NCBI GenBank assembly: GCA_964579675.1
Contig: CAZOIA010000242.1
Span: 1-7,477 of the forward strand
From: CAZOIA01 sp964579675
GTDB lineage: Bacteria > Planctomycetota > Phycisphaerae > UBA1845 > PWPN01
DNA length: 7,477 bases
Direction: 5' to 3'
The notes under the pieces are model-generated. The model did no database searches. It worked only from the letters and a program-made list of their open reading frames with translations, and was not told the DNA's origin. Made by a program: the position numbers and the translations under genes. Positions 1-6,057 of the stretch are shown one piece after another (position 1 is the first letter of the stretch; each line of letters begins with the position of its first letter).

Positions 1-191
1 CGGCCAAGAAGGCCTCACATCAGCAGAAATGCTCTGTATTGATGCTACAGTCTCTAGATTTGGGGTTTTTCTGCGGGTTGACAAAACCTGCGCCAAAACG
101 TACCAGGATTTCAGACCCTAACATCCGCCATACGAAAGGGCAGGATCATGGCAAGACGCAAGACCAACGGCAAACGCAGGACCAAGCGCGG
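1..191. other. no convincing gene in the left edge
   Basis: This stretch lies downstream of the minus-strand cassette and runs to the window edge. I see no RNA gene and no clear terminator hairpin for the cassette. A TTGACA hexamer occurs at 78-83 on the plus strand, but the hexamer 17 bases later (TACCAG) is a poor -10. A short basic frame starting at ATG 148 (MARRKTNGKRRTKRG...) runs into the tail of the opposite gene and stops at 261. It is too weak to call. Confidence 0.4.
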
Positions 192-464
192 TCAATACCC
201 ATTGTTGTTGGGGTCGCGCATGTATTCGATGATGTTGTCTACCTGTGAAACCTCACCATAGGTTGCGTCGATGGCATTGGCATCAGGGAAGGAAGACGGC
301 ATCAGACGGAGGAACTCATCCCGCCCCTGAGTGGTGAACCACTCCCTTGTCAAAGGGGGGACAACGTTGCCCTCACTGTCCCTTACGTTGACGATCCATC
401 GTTTGGGGTTGCCGGAATCCCGGACAACCTCGACTTCGTGATCTCCTGCCGTGAATTCTGCCAT
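192..464 (-). CDS. 90-aa hypothetical protein, last gene of the minus-strand cassette
   Basis: I do not recognise the family of this small acidic protein. It has no signal peptide or membrane segment. The first 40 residues read like a compact beta-rich domain (EVEVVRD..., RWIVNVRDSEGN), and the rest looks helical, with an acidic, Asn-rich tail (MRDPNNNGY). The ATG at 462-464 is supported by a ribosome binding site, GGAAGGA, read on the minus strand about 7 bases upstream. It starts about 41 bases after the end of the interrupted small gene on the same strand, so the two are probably co-transcribed from the promoter at 1710-1738. Base composition is lower in GC than in the genes right of 2000. 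The gene call is fairly safe; the function is unknown. Confidence 0.7.
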   Translation of the reverse strand: MAEFTAGDHEVEVVRDSGNPKRWIVNVRDSEGNVVPPLTREWFTTQGRDEFLRLMPSSFPDANAIDATYGEVSQVDNIIEYMRDPNNNGY

Positions 465-505
465 CGGTTGTCCTTCCTTGCTACCCTCTACTTAAACTGA
501 TCCCC

Positions 506-715
506 CTATGCAGGGGAATTTTTTTGGCGTTGCCTCTCCGCAGCGGCGCGGTCGATGTAATACTGCATCTGCGATATCCATGCCTGCAATTCCGGTAGGC
601 GCTGCTCTTCAGCGAATCGGTTGACGATGGATTGGACCTATCTTCCATCCCCTGTTACTTCGCGCCAAACGCATTCTCGGAAGACTTCAACCGCTTCCTG
701 TGGTGAGCGTGGCAT
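506..715 (-). pseudogene. small gene interrupted by an in-frame TAG (25 + 43 codons)
   Basis: An AGGAGG ribosome binding site (724-729, minus strand) lies 8 bases before ATG 713-715, which starts MPRSPQEAVEVFRECVWREV. After 25 codons a TAG (638-640) stops the frame. The same frame then continues for 43 more protein-like codons (VQSIVNRFAEEQRLPELQAW, then ISQMQYYIDRAAAERQRQ) to TAG 506-508. No ATG, GTG or TTG precedes this second part, so it has no start of its own. A single C-to-T change of a Gln codon (CAG) would create the stop, so a nonsense mutation in a roughly 69-aa gene is the simplest reading. Another ATG at 719-721 sits only 2 bases from the AGGAGG and is less likely. The gene lies between the 303-aa and 90-aa genes, with gaps of about 55 and 41 bases. 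The second part is charged and probably helical; the function is unknown. A sequencing error or readthrough are alternatives. Confidence 0.55.
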
Positions 716-770
716 GGTCATTGCCTCCTGTTTTCTCCGGTATCCACTACGCAATTTGTCGCAGTGATTG

Positions 771-1682
771 TCACCCACCGGGCGCAGACGGGCCCGGCGT
801 GAGGAAACCTTGAAAGCGCAGCAGTGCAAACTGCGAAAGAGTCAATGCCAGATGCCGCAGCAATCGCGCCTGATCGTTTCTCGCCATGTAAGGGTGTCCA
901 CCTGTATCACTCAGCAACCCATAGACCTTCGCGATTGCCTCTTTCTCTTTCGTCTCAAGTAGTCCCTCCCTCTCAAGGTAGTCCCTAACTCGGAAGGGGT
1001 GCTCTGCGTCTTCCTTTGTGAGAGGGGAAGTATTGGAGGACTTCAGACTATGACTCACGGCAATCTGCGATAGGGTGCATTCAAAGAATTTGCGCGCATT
1101 CGAGATTGCATCATCCCAGCGACCGGCAATGTAATGCTCTTCCGAGAGTTGCAGATGGTGGATTGCTGTTTCACTCTCTCCCAATGCGAGTTGCTGATAG
1201 AGAGTCTGAAGGATACCTGCCTCTTCCTGCGTATCGAGGACATCCTCTTCAGAGAACAGGAGCTTGCCGTCTTGGTAGACATATCCATCGAGTTCCAGTT
1301 GTCGCTGCATTGCGGTCGCGGACTCTCGCGTTTTGTCCTTGATGTATTGCTCATTCGGGAGCGTTTGCAGCATATCTTCGGCAAGATTGACCAAGTAACG
1401 TTGTCCTAAGCGTTGCCGTTGCTGCCATGTCCAACCGTCTGTAGCGTCGAACAGCGTTTCTCCCGTATGGAGTTTCATTATGCATTCTTTGACAGCGCGC
1501 TGACCGAACAGTTTCTTGGATCGGTTGCAGAACCAGGCCGCATAGCCGTTGTTGAAGAGATAGTCGTAGAGGCTGTCGTGGTGAACGGATGTGGTGGAAC
1601 CACTGCAGGTGCCATACCAACTTGTCGTGAAGCGCGCCTCGTAGCATTCGCCTATCGTGGTTGCGCCCTTTCTGCTTATCAC
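771..1682 (-). CDS. 303-aa protein of unknown function, possible HEPN/Abi_C-like C-terminus
   Basis: This cytoplasmic-looking protein has no signal or membrane segment. The GTG start (1680-1682) is supported by GGAGGA with a 9-base spacer and by a promoter just upstream. A later ATG at 1476-1478 (MKLHTGET, residue 69) has only a weak ribosome binding site. Residues 1-68 are unusual in sequence (GECYEARFTTSWYGTCSGST), and 69-180 are mostly helical and charged. Residues 181-293 resemble HEPN or abortive-infection C-terminal helical domains: a repeat-like helix with W189-D-D-A-I...R197...E201, then GGHPYMARNDQARLLRHLAL (261-280), then a hydrophobic helix ending FALLRFQGFL. HEPN domains are often RNases in toxin or defence systems, but I do not see a clean Rx4-6H motif, so that assignment is tentative. 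It heads the low-GC cassette. That it is a gene is well supported; the family is a guess. Confidence 0.75.
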   Translation of the reverse strand: MISRKGATTIGECYEARFTTSWYGTCSGSTTSVHHDSLYDYLFNNGYAAWFCNRSKKLFGQRAVKECIMKLHTGETLFDATDGWTWQQRQRLGQRYLVNLAEDMLQTLPNEQYIKDKTRESATAMQRQLELDGYVYQDGKLLFSEEDVLDTQEEAGILQTLYQQLALGESETAIHHLQLSEEHYIAGRWDDAISNARKFFECTLSQIAVSHSLKSSNTSPLTKEDAEHPFRVRDYLEREGLLETKEKEAIAKVYGLLSDTGGHPYMARNDQARLLRHLALTLSQFALLRFQGFLTPGPSAPGG

Positions 1683-1709
1683 GCTCGCGTTTCCTCCAAT
1701 CTGAGCGGA

Positions 1710-1738
1710 ATTATCCTCCCCCGGATGGAGACTGTCCA
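1710..1738 (-). promoter_or_regulatory. sigma70-type promoter of the minus-strand cassette
   Basis: Read on the minus strand, TGGACA (1733-1738) is followed after exactly 17 bases by GATAAT (1710-1715). Each hexamer matches five of six consensus positions. Transcription would start near 1703, giving a leader of about 20 bases before GTG 1682, which includes the GGAGGA site at 1692-1697. The -35 box lies less than 10 bases from the end of the RAYT remnant. Confidence 0.6.
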
Positions 1739-1746
1739 GACCTGTG

Positions 1747-1908
1747 ATAATGAGGGACAGTCACCGGTTTATTGACGACGGGTGACGGAAGGGTTAATGT
1801 GTGGGCATGCCTCGCGTCGCTCGGGTGGTGATTCCGGGGATGCCGCACCATGTCACGCAGCGCGGCAACAACCACCAGGCTGGGGACCGGGGTGACTGTC
1901 TCTATTAT
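1747..1908 (+). mobile_element. degenerate IS200-like RAYT (REP-associated transposase) element with inverted ends
   Basis: The left end (1747-1768, ATAATGAGGGACAGTCACCGGT) and the right end (1886-1908, ACCGGGGTGACTGTCTCTAT...) are near-perfect inverted complements around the shared core GGGACAGTCACCGG/CCGGGGTGACTGTC. Between them lies the first part of a Y1 transposase gene. Intact RAYT genes run to several hundred bases, and here only about 72 remain, so the body has been deleted while both ends persist. It marks the junction between the low-GC cassette on the left and the high-GC genes on the right. Confidence 0.65.
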
Positions 1909-1935
1909 TCATTCCCGATTATTCCCTATTATTGA
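1807..1935 (+). pseudogene. N-terminal fragment of REP-associated Y1 transposase
   Basis: ATG 1807 begins MPRVARVVIPGMPHHVTQRG, followed by NNHQ. This is the characteristic start of the IS200-like REP-associated tyrosine transposases (Y1_Tnp, TnpA_REP), including the HxxQRGNN block. After about 24 codons (near 1878) the family resemblance ends. The frame runs through the right inverted end and an AT-rich run (CLYYSFPIIPYY) to TGA 1933-1935. The HUH metal-site region, the catalytic tyrosine helix and the rest of the roughly 150-250-residue protein are absent, so it cannot be active. The most likely history is an internal deletion that joined the N-terminal codons to the right element end at about 1880. 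Confidence 0.75.
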
Positions 1936-1938
1936 GAG

Positions 1939-2014
1939 TCCGAACCGCGCCCGTGAGGAAGCGGACTGCCCGGTACGAGGCCGGGGGTCCCCTCCCTGAC
2001 GGTCGGGGTTCGGA
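1939..2014. repeat. REP-like inverted palindromic repeat, copy 1
   Basis: The left arm TCCGAACCGCGCCCGTGAGG (from 1939) is an imperfect inverted complement of the right arm CCTCCCTGACGGTCGGGGTT (1991-2010) plus CGGA. The transcript would fold into a long hairpin with a loop of about 25 bases. The right arm with its flanks (1988-2016, 29 bases) is identical to 6138-6166. It begins just after the RAYT fragment and about 170 bases before the creatininase-family gene. Confidence 0.75.
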
Positions 2015-2185
2015 AAGACAGCGGCCGGCAGCGCAGTCCGAGCTGCGACCGGCGGGTTGGCATCGGCGCGGATTGCCCGTAGCGTATGCGGGTTGTCTGC
2101 TTGCTGTGCGAAGCTGTAAGCCCCGGTACGCTAGGCGGCGAGCGGCGTTTCTGTCTGGAGTGGCTTGAGCGGGAGGATTGCGGAG
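2015..2185. other. GC-rich leader region before the creatininase-family gene
   Basis: No gene is apparent here. The region probably holds the promoter of the downstream gene. The best pair I can find is TTGTCT (2093-2098) and TGTAAG (2115-2120) with a 16-base gap, four of six matches each, which is weak. Confidence 0.3.
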
Positions 2186-2986
2186 ATGGCTCAGGAAGTG
2201 CGATATGAACTGATGCGGCCACGTGAGATCGTGGCAGCGCGGGAGGCAGCGCCGGTGGCGTACCTGCCCATCGGGACGATCGAATGGCACGGGCGGCACA
2301 ACCCGGTCGGGCTGGACACGGTCAAGGCGCATGCATTGGCGGTGCGGTGTGCTGAGGCGGGTGGCGGGCTGGTCTTTCCGGCACTCTACTACGGCGAGAG
2401 CAGGGAGGAGGCCCTGATGGAAGCCAATGCGCCGGATCGCGAGCAGATCGCAGCCGAGATGGGACTCCCGCCCGAGAACTTCGCGCCCGGTCACATGCGA
2501 TTCACCCCCCAGCAGCAGAACGAGAACTACCAGCACTTGTTGCTGCACTGCCTCTACGAGTTGCAGAGCCTGGGGTTCAAGGTCCTGGTGTTCTTGGCCG
2601 GCCATTACCCGCTGCTCGACCATGCCCGGGCGGCGTGCATCCTGTACCACCAGGCCCGCTGGGACAATCGGCGGGCCCGGGCCATCACCTGGACATTCAG
2701 CGGGTACGAGATCGTCCGGGACGTGTTTCCCACTGCCGGTGACCATGCCGGCTACTGGGAGTCGAGCTTATCGTTGGCGCTCACGCCCGGGGTGACCGAC
2801 CTGAGCAGGTTGCCGGCGGACCGTTCGGCCAAGCTGGTGGGGGTTGCCAGTGTCGAGCCGGTGCAGGACGCGTCGGCCGAGTTCGGCGAGAAGGCCGTCC
2901 GATTGATCGTCGAACGCGCGACGGCACAGGTCAAAGACCGCCTGGAGAATCCGGAAGCGTACCGCGGGCATGGTTGGCGAGCGTGA
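2186..2986 (+). CDS. creatininase-family metal-dependent amidohydrolase
   Basis: This 266-aa cytoplasmic protein has the creatininase / MftE fold signatures. GTIEWHGRHNPVGLDT (30-45) matches the family's E-x-H-G-x-H-x-P-x-x-x-D metal block, giving candidate ligands E33, H35, H38 and D44. LAGHYPLLD (137-145) sits where the family usually has NGHGGN and keeps the metal-binding His (H140). GDHAGYWESS (185-194) matches the HAGxxET/S block with the acidic residue E192. Family members hydrolyse cyclic or linear amides, such as creatinine, formamides or cofactor precursors. The substrate here cannot be read. ATG 2186 was chosen because GGGAGG (2171-2176) lies 9 bases upstream; a TTG at 2165 has a poorer site. 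Length is normal for the family. The next gene is convergent, with stops 11 bases apart, so this one is probably monocistronic. Confidence 0.85.
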   Translation: MAQEVRYELMRPREIVAAREAAPVAYLPIGTIEWHGRHNPVGLDTVKAHALAVRCAEAGGGLVFPALYYGESREEALMEANAPDREQIAAEMGLPPENFAPGHMRFTPQQQNENYQHLLLHCLYELQSLGFKVLVFLAGHYPLLDHARAACILYHQARWDNRRARAITWTFSGYEIVRDVFPTAGDHAGYWESSLSLALTPGVTDLSRLPADRSAKLVGVASVEPVQDASAEFGEKAVRLIVERATAQVKDRLENPEAYRGHGWRA

Positions 2987-2997
2987 CGAGCCTGCGG

Positions 2998-4026
2998 TCA
3001 CGGCGCGGGGGCGGTTGCGGCCGGTCTGGCACCGATGCGGATTCGCGGGACCCGCAGTTGGACCCGGCGAATGTGGTACCGGTCGTCCGAGGCCCACAGG
3101 GCGACCCGCACCACGTACTGCCCCGGTTTGTCATACTGGTGTTCCGGCGTCGTCTCTGCCGAGCCGCACCCGTCGCCGAAATCCCAGCGAAACTTCACCG
3201 GTTCAAATGACGCCCTGGTGCTGAACCTCATCCGCATGTCATCGAGCGGGTCGTCGTGCACTCGCAGGCGGATCCACGGGTGCTTGCGGACAACCTCGGC
3301 GAAGAACGCGCAGACCGGCTCCGGGCCGCGCTTGTGGATGCCGGCGCGCTCCAGGACTTCAGGCTCCATCTCATGGGCGCGAAGCCAGTCGATGCAGACC
3401 TCGGCGTCGGCGATCGGATCCTGCCGGCCGTAGACAACCTGGACCCGCTGATAGCGGTCCAGGAAAGGAACACAAGGCTCGACGAGCGCGGGGTCGAAAT
3501 TGCCCTGGTAGATGGACAAGGCGCGGAAGATATCGGGGTGGCGCAGGCCGGTGAACAGCACGGCGTAGGCGCCGGCGGACCAGCCGGTGAGGAAGATCCG
3601 GGTTTCGTCTACTGAGCGAGCACCGCGGATCGACCGGACGATCGACAGAATGGCCTGTTCGTCTTCCCTCTGCCGGCGGATTTGCTCACGGTCGCTATGG
3701 GGGGCGCTGGCGGTACCCATCAGGTCGGGCGCGGCGAGCAGGAACCCTTGCTGTTCGGCCAGCCCTTTCCAGGTCTTGAGCTGGGCCCGGGCGGTGTCCC
3801 AGTAGGGGGTGCCGTGGCAGGTGACGACCAGCGGCCAACGTTTCTGGTCGTCGTAACCGGCCGGCACATAAAGGTAGTACTCACGCCCCAACTCCGGATC
3901 ACGCTGGGTCAGCACGCGACCGGGGGCCGGCAGATTGCTCACCACCGGGCATCCGGTCGCGCAGGTCAGCACAATAAACGACACGAGCGGATGTCCCATC
4001 TGCCGGTGGGAATGTCGGGCGTGCAA
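2998..4026 (-). CDS. secreted alpha/beta-hydrolase esterase with C-terminal PKD domain
   Basis: The 342-aa frame opens with a hydrophobic export segment (PLVSFIVLTCATGC). C26 could be a lipid-anchor cysteine, although ATGC is an imperfect lipobox. Residues 48-250 form a PHB-depolymerase / feruloyl-esterase-like hydrolase: REYYLYVPAGYD (49-59), an oxyanion-type LVVTCHGTPY (66-75), nucleophile S150 in GWSAGA, acid D203 in YGRQDPIA, and a likely catalytic H231 in AGIHKRGPEP. Residues about 255-325 are a PKD/Ig-like domain with FRWDFGDG (279-286) and the closing TPEHQYDKPGQYVVRVAL. The role is probably ester cleavage of an extracellular polymer or glycoside ester; the substrate is unknown. The TTG at 4024-4026 is preceded by GAGGTG. 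An ATG at 3997-3999 gives a tighter signal peptide but has no clear ribosome binding site. Both starts lie downstream of the promoter at 4073-4100. Confidence 0.85.
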   Translation of the reverse strand: MHARHSHRQMGHPLVSFIVLTCATGCPVVSNLPAPGRVLTQRDPELGREYYLYVPAGYDDQKRWPLVVTCHGTPYWDTARAQLKTWKGLAEQQGFLLAAPDLMGTASAPHSDREQIRRQREDEQAILSIVRSIRGARSVDETRIFLTGWSAGAYAVLFTGLRHPDIFRALSIYQGNFDPALVEPCVPFLDRYQRVQVVYGRQDPIADAEVCIDWLRAHEMEPEVLERAGIHKRGPEPVCAFFAEVVRKHPWIRLRVHDDPLDDMRMRFSTRASFEPVKFRWDFGDGCGSAETTPEHQYDKPGQYVVRVALWASDDRYHIRRVQLRVPRIRIGARPAATAPAP

Positions 4027-4072
4027 GGGGTCACCTCACCTGCGGGATGTTGTGCAGCGTCTCCAGATGGGG

Positions 4073-4100
4073 ATTATCGAGATGCGGCACGAATTATCAA
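4073..4100 (-). promoter_or_regulatory. sigma70-type promoter of the esterase gene
   Basis: On the minus strand TTGATA (4095-4100) and GATAAT (4073-4078) are separated by 16 bases, each matching five of six consensus positions. Transcription would start near 4066, leaving a leader of about 40 bases before the TTG at 4026. Confidence 0.55.
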
Positions 4101-4185
4101 CGAGGTCGGGCAGAGCTTGGGCCGGGGTTGTCAGCACAAAAAGCCGTTGGAACTTTATCCAAAACGCCGGCGTGACCGCGGTCAA

Positions 4186-4215
4186 TTGTGAGAAGCCCCG
4201 CGGCCGGTGTATAAT
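4186..4215 (+). promoter_or_regulatory. sigma70-type promoter of the secreted nuclease gene
   Basis: A perfect TATAAT (4210-4215) is preceded after 18 bases by TTGTGA (4186-4191). Transcription would start near 4222 and give a leader of about 110 bases before ATG 4332. Within the leader, GCGGGACG (4226-4233) and CGTCCCGC (4281-4288) are perfect 8-base complements and could form a long-range stem. I match it to no known riboswitch. Confidence 0.55.
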
Positions 4216-4331
4216 ACCGTAAGTCGCGGGACGGGTGGGAGGTTACGCTCAAAGTGGTCTGCACTATTCAGCGTTGCGATCGTCCCGCTCGCTGGCGGCC
4301 GCAGACTCCTTCTCACAATCCGGGGGCGGTT

Positions 4332-6014
4332 ATGCTCACCAGGCATGGAACAGCGTGCTTCTGCGTTCTGGCATGGCTGGCGCTTTTTGCCCCGGTGGCC
4401 GGGGCGGTAGAAGTCACCATCGTCAGTTGGAACATATTAACCTACGACAACCCCGGCAGCTCCGAGTACGAGGCCCTGGTGCGGATCGTCGAAGCGCTCG
4501 ATCCCGACATTCTCCTGGTTCAGGAGGCAAACAACGCGAGCGGCCGGTCTGCCTTCATGTCTCATTTCGCGCCGCGGTATCCCTACAGTTTCCTCGGCTC
4601 GCCGACGAACGGGCACCCGAGAAACCAGATCCTGAGCGCCTACGCACTGTCGAACACGTTCCAGATCTTCACGGCCGACCCGAACGGCGGTTCATTTGAG
4701 AGGCCGACTGTCCGGGCCGACGTGGACGTCCTGCCGCTGGAGCCGGGGACCGAGCTTCGCGTCTACTCCGTTCATTACAAGTCCGGGAGCACCAGTCGTG
4801 ACAAGACGCTGCGGCTGAACCAGGCCACCGACGACTCCAACGATATCGTCGCGCTGATCACGGTCGATCCGGACGCCCGAGTCTACTACGCCGGCGACCT
4901 CAATTCCGACCTGGGCGATCCGCCGCTCAACAAGCTGCTTGAGCCGCAGACCACCTTGAGCCGACTGTCAATTGCCAATCCTCACACCGGCAGCCAGATG
5001 ACCCGATGGCCGTCGGGCACGAGGATCGACCACGTTTTCTACTCCGCGACCTTGAGTGGTGATTTCCTGGATCAGTATATCTTCGACTCGTACACCATCC
5101 CGTCTGGTCTGTTGCCGCCGCCGGTCGAGCAGAACGATTCCCGGACCGCCAGCGACCACCTTGCGCTCGTGACAACCATCGAGATCGCGGAGGAGCCCCC
5201 GCCGCCGGAAGACTTCCTCATCAATGAGGCGTACGTGCGTCACCAGACGGCCCAGTGGGAAACGAGGGAGTTCATCGAAGTGTTCGGTCCGCCGGGCACG
5301 TCGCTCGCGGGCCTGTCGATCGTGATCGTCGAGGGTGACGCCGAGAGTAATCCCGGCAAGGTGGATCGCGTCTGGCCGCTCGACGGCCAGGAGGTTCCGC
5401 CGAACGGCTTCTTCGTGGCCGGCGACGCAGACGTCAACCCGGATTTCCAGACCGGCAGCTTCAACACCCTGGAGAACGGGACGCAGACGATCTTGCTCAT
5501 CCGCAATACGACGCTGGCCAACGGGCAGGACGTTGACCCTGACGACGACGGCGTCGCCGACGTGACGAACGTGGGCACGATCGAGGACAGCATGGCATTG
5601 GCTGACGGCGGAATCGGCGGCAGCGACCACACCTACTACGAGGCGCCGGTGGTCGGCCCCGCAGGCCCGGACGTGCCGCCGGGCGCCGCCCGGGTGCCCG
5701 ATGCGTTCGATACCGACACCGGCGGGGACTTCGTGCAGCTCAGCTTCCTCCCCGACGGCGGCGACGGGGAGAAGGCGTCCTCGCCCGGGCTGTCGAATTT
5801 CCCGGGCGACTTCGACCGTGACGGCAACGTGGATCAGGACGATGTTGGGGTCTTGCGGGCGGCCATGTCCGGGGCCAACAACCCCACCTCCGACGCCCGG
5901 ACGGACCTGGACGACGACGGCGACACGGACCAGACGGATTTCGGCATTCTGCAGGCTCATCTGACCGGTCCGGGCCCGGAGTCAGTCCGTTTTCGCGGGT
6001 CCCGGGGTCCATGA
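4332..6014 (+). CDS. secreted EEP-fold nuclease/phosphatase with lamin-tail-like and dockerin-like domains
   Basis: This is a 560-aa exported protein. Residues 1-25 are a signal peptide ending APVAGA. Residues 27-285 carry the full endonuclease/exonuclease/phosphatase motif series: N34 in IVSWNIL, E65 in ILLVQEAN, H148 in YSVHYKSG, D189 and N191 in AGDLNSD, D233-H234 in RIDHVFY, and D275-H276 in ASDHLAL. It should therefore be a divalent-metal phosphodiesterase or phosphatase, probably an extracellular nuclease. Residues about 294-440 (INEAY...REFIEVFGPPGTSLAG...NGFFVAGD) resemble lamin-tail-type domains often attached to secreted nucleases. Residues 492-545 hold two dockerin-type calcium loops (D493-x-D495-x-D497, D525-x-D527-x-D529). 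A basic tail ends the protein. ATG 4332 was chosen for the signal peptide; an upstream GTG at 4254 would bury it. The ribosome binding site is only a G-rich run (GGGGGCGG) close to the ATG. The gene has its own promoter. Confidence 0.88.
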   Translation: MLTRHGTACFCVLAWLALFAPVAGAVEVTIVSWNILTYDNPGSSEYEALVRIVEALDPDILLVQEANNASGRSAFMSHFAPRYPYSFLGSPTNGHPRNQILSAYALSNTFQIFTADPNGGSFERPTVRADVDVLPLEPGTELRVYSVHYKSGSTSRDKTLRLNQATDDSNDIVALITVDPDARVYYAGDLNSDLGDPPLNKLLEPQTTLSRLSIANPHTGSQMTRWPSGTRIDHVFYSATLSGDFLDQYIFDSYTIPSGLLPPPVEQNDSRTASDHLALVTTIEIAEEPPPPEDFLINEAYVRHQTAQWETREFIEVFGPPGTSLAGLSIVIVEGDAESNPGKVDRVWPLDGQEVPPNGFFVAGDADVNPDFQTGSFNTLENGTQTILLIRNTTLANGQDVDPDDDGVADVTNVGTIEDSMALADGGIGGSDHTYYEAPVVGPAGPDVPPGAARVPDAFDTDTGGDFVQLSFLPDGGDGEKASSPGLSNFPGDFDRDGNVDQDDVGVLRAAMSGANNPTSDARTDLDDDGDTDQTDFGILQAHLTGPGPESVRFRGSRGP

Positions 6015-6057
6015 CACTTTGGGCGGCTCGTCGGAAAGCGCCGCCCCCCCAGGTGTT
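6015..6057 (+). terminator. possible hairpin after the nuclease gene
   Basis: GGGCGG (6021-6026) can pair with CCGCCC (6041-6046) around a 14-base loop shortly after the TGA at 6012-6014. No T-run follows, so intrinsic termination is unproven. Confidence 0.25.

Noticed and set aside
148..261. Short basic frame MARRKTNGKRRTKRG... of 37 codons on the plus strand
   Set aside because: It overlaps the end of the opposite-strand 90-aa gene for its last 70 bases, has only a modest ribosome binding site and a poor promoter. Its second half is simply the antisense of that gene.
638..640. TAG recoded as an amino acid, for example pyrrolysine
   Set aside because: Nothing here shows the required machinery, and the SPOR-like gene ends at a TAG directly before its intergenic region, so TAG appears to be a normal stop in this genome.
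1901..1933. AT-rich ATTATT/ATTCCC run as a CRISPR or tandem array
   Set aside because: It is a single short degenerate run of about 33 bases at the RAYT element end, with no repeat-spacer structure.
1919..2746. 275-codon minus-strand open frame across the repeat and the creatininase gene
   Set aside because: It crosses an intergenic palindrome and is antisense to clear metal-binding motifs; its residues look like low-complexity translation of GC-rich DNA.
2982..3001. CGTGAC...GTCACG hairpin spanning both stop codons of the convergent genes, as a bidirectional terminator
   Set aside because: The stem is only 6 bases with a 9-base loop and there is no T-run on either strand.
4968..5960. 330-codon open frame on the minus strand inside the nuclease gene
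   Set aside because: It is a GC-rich antisense shadow of a protein with complete catalytic motifs, and has no recognisable domain.
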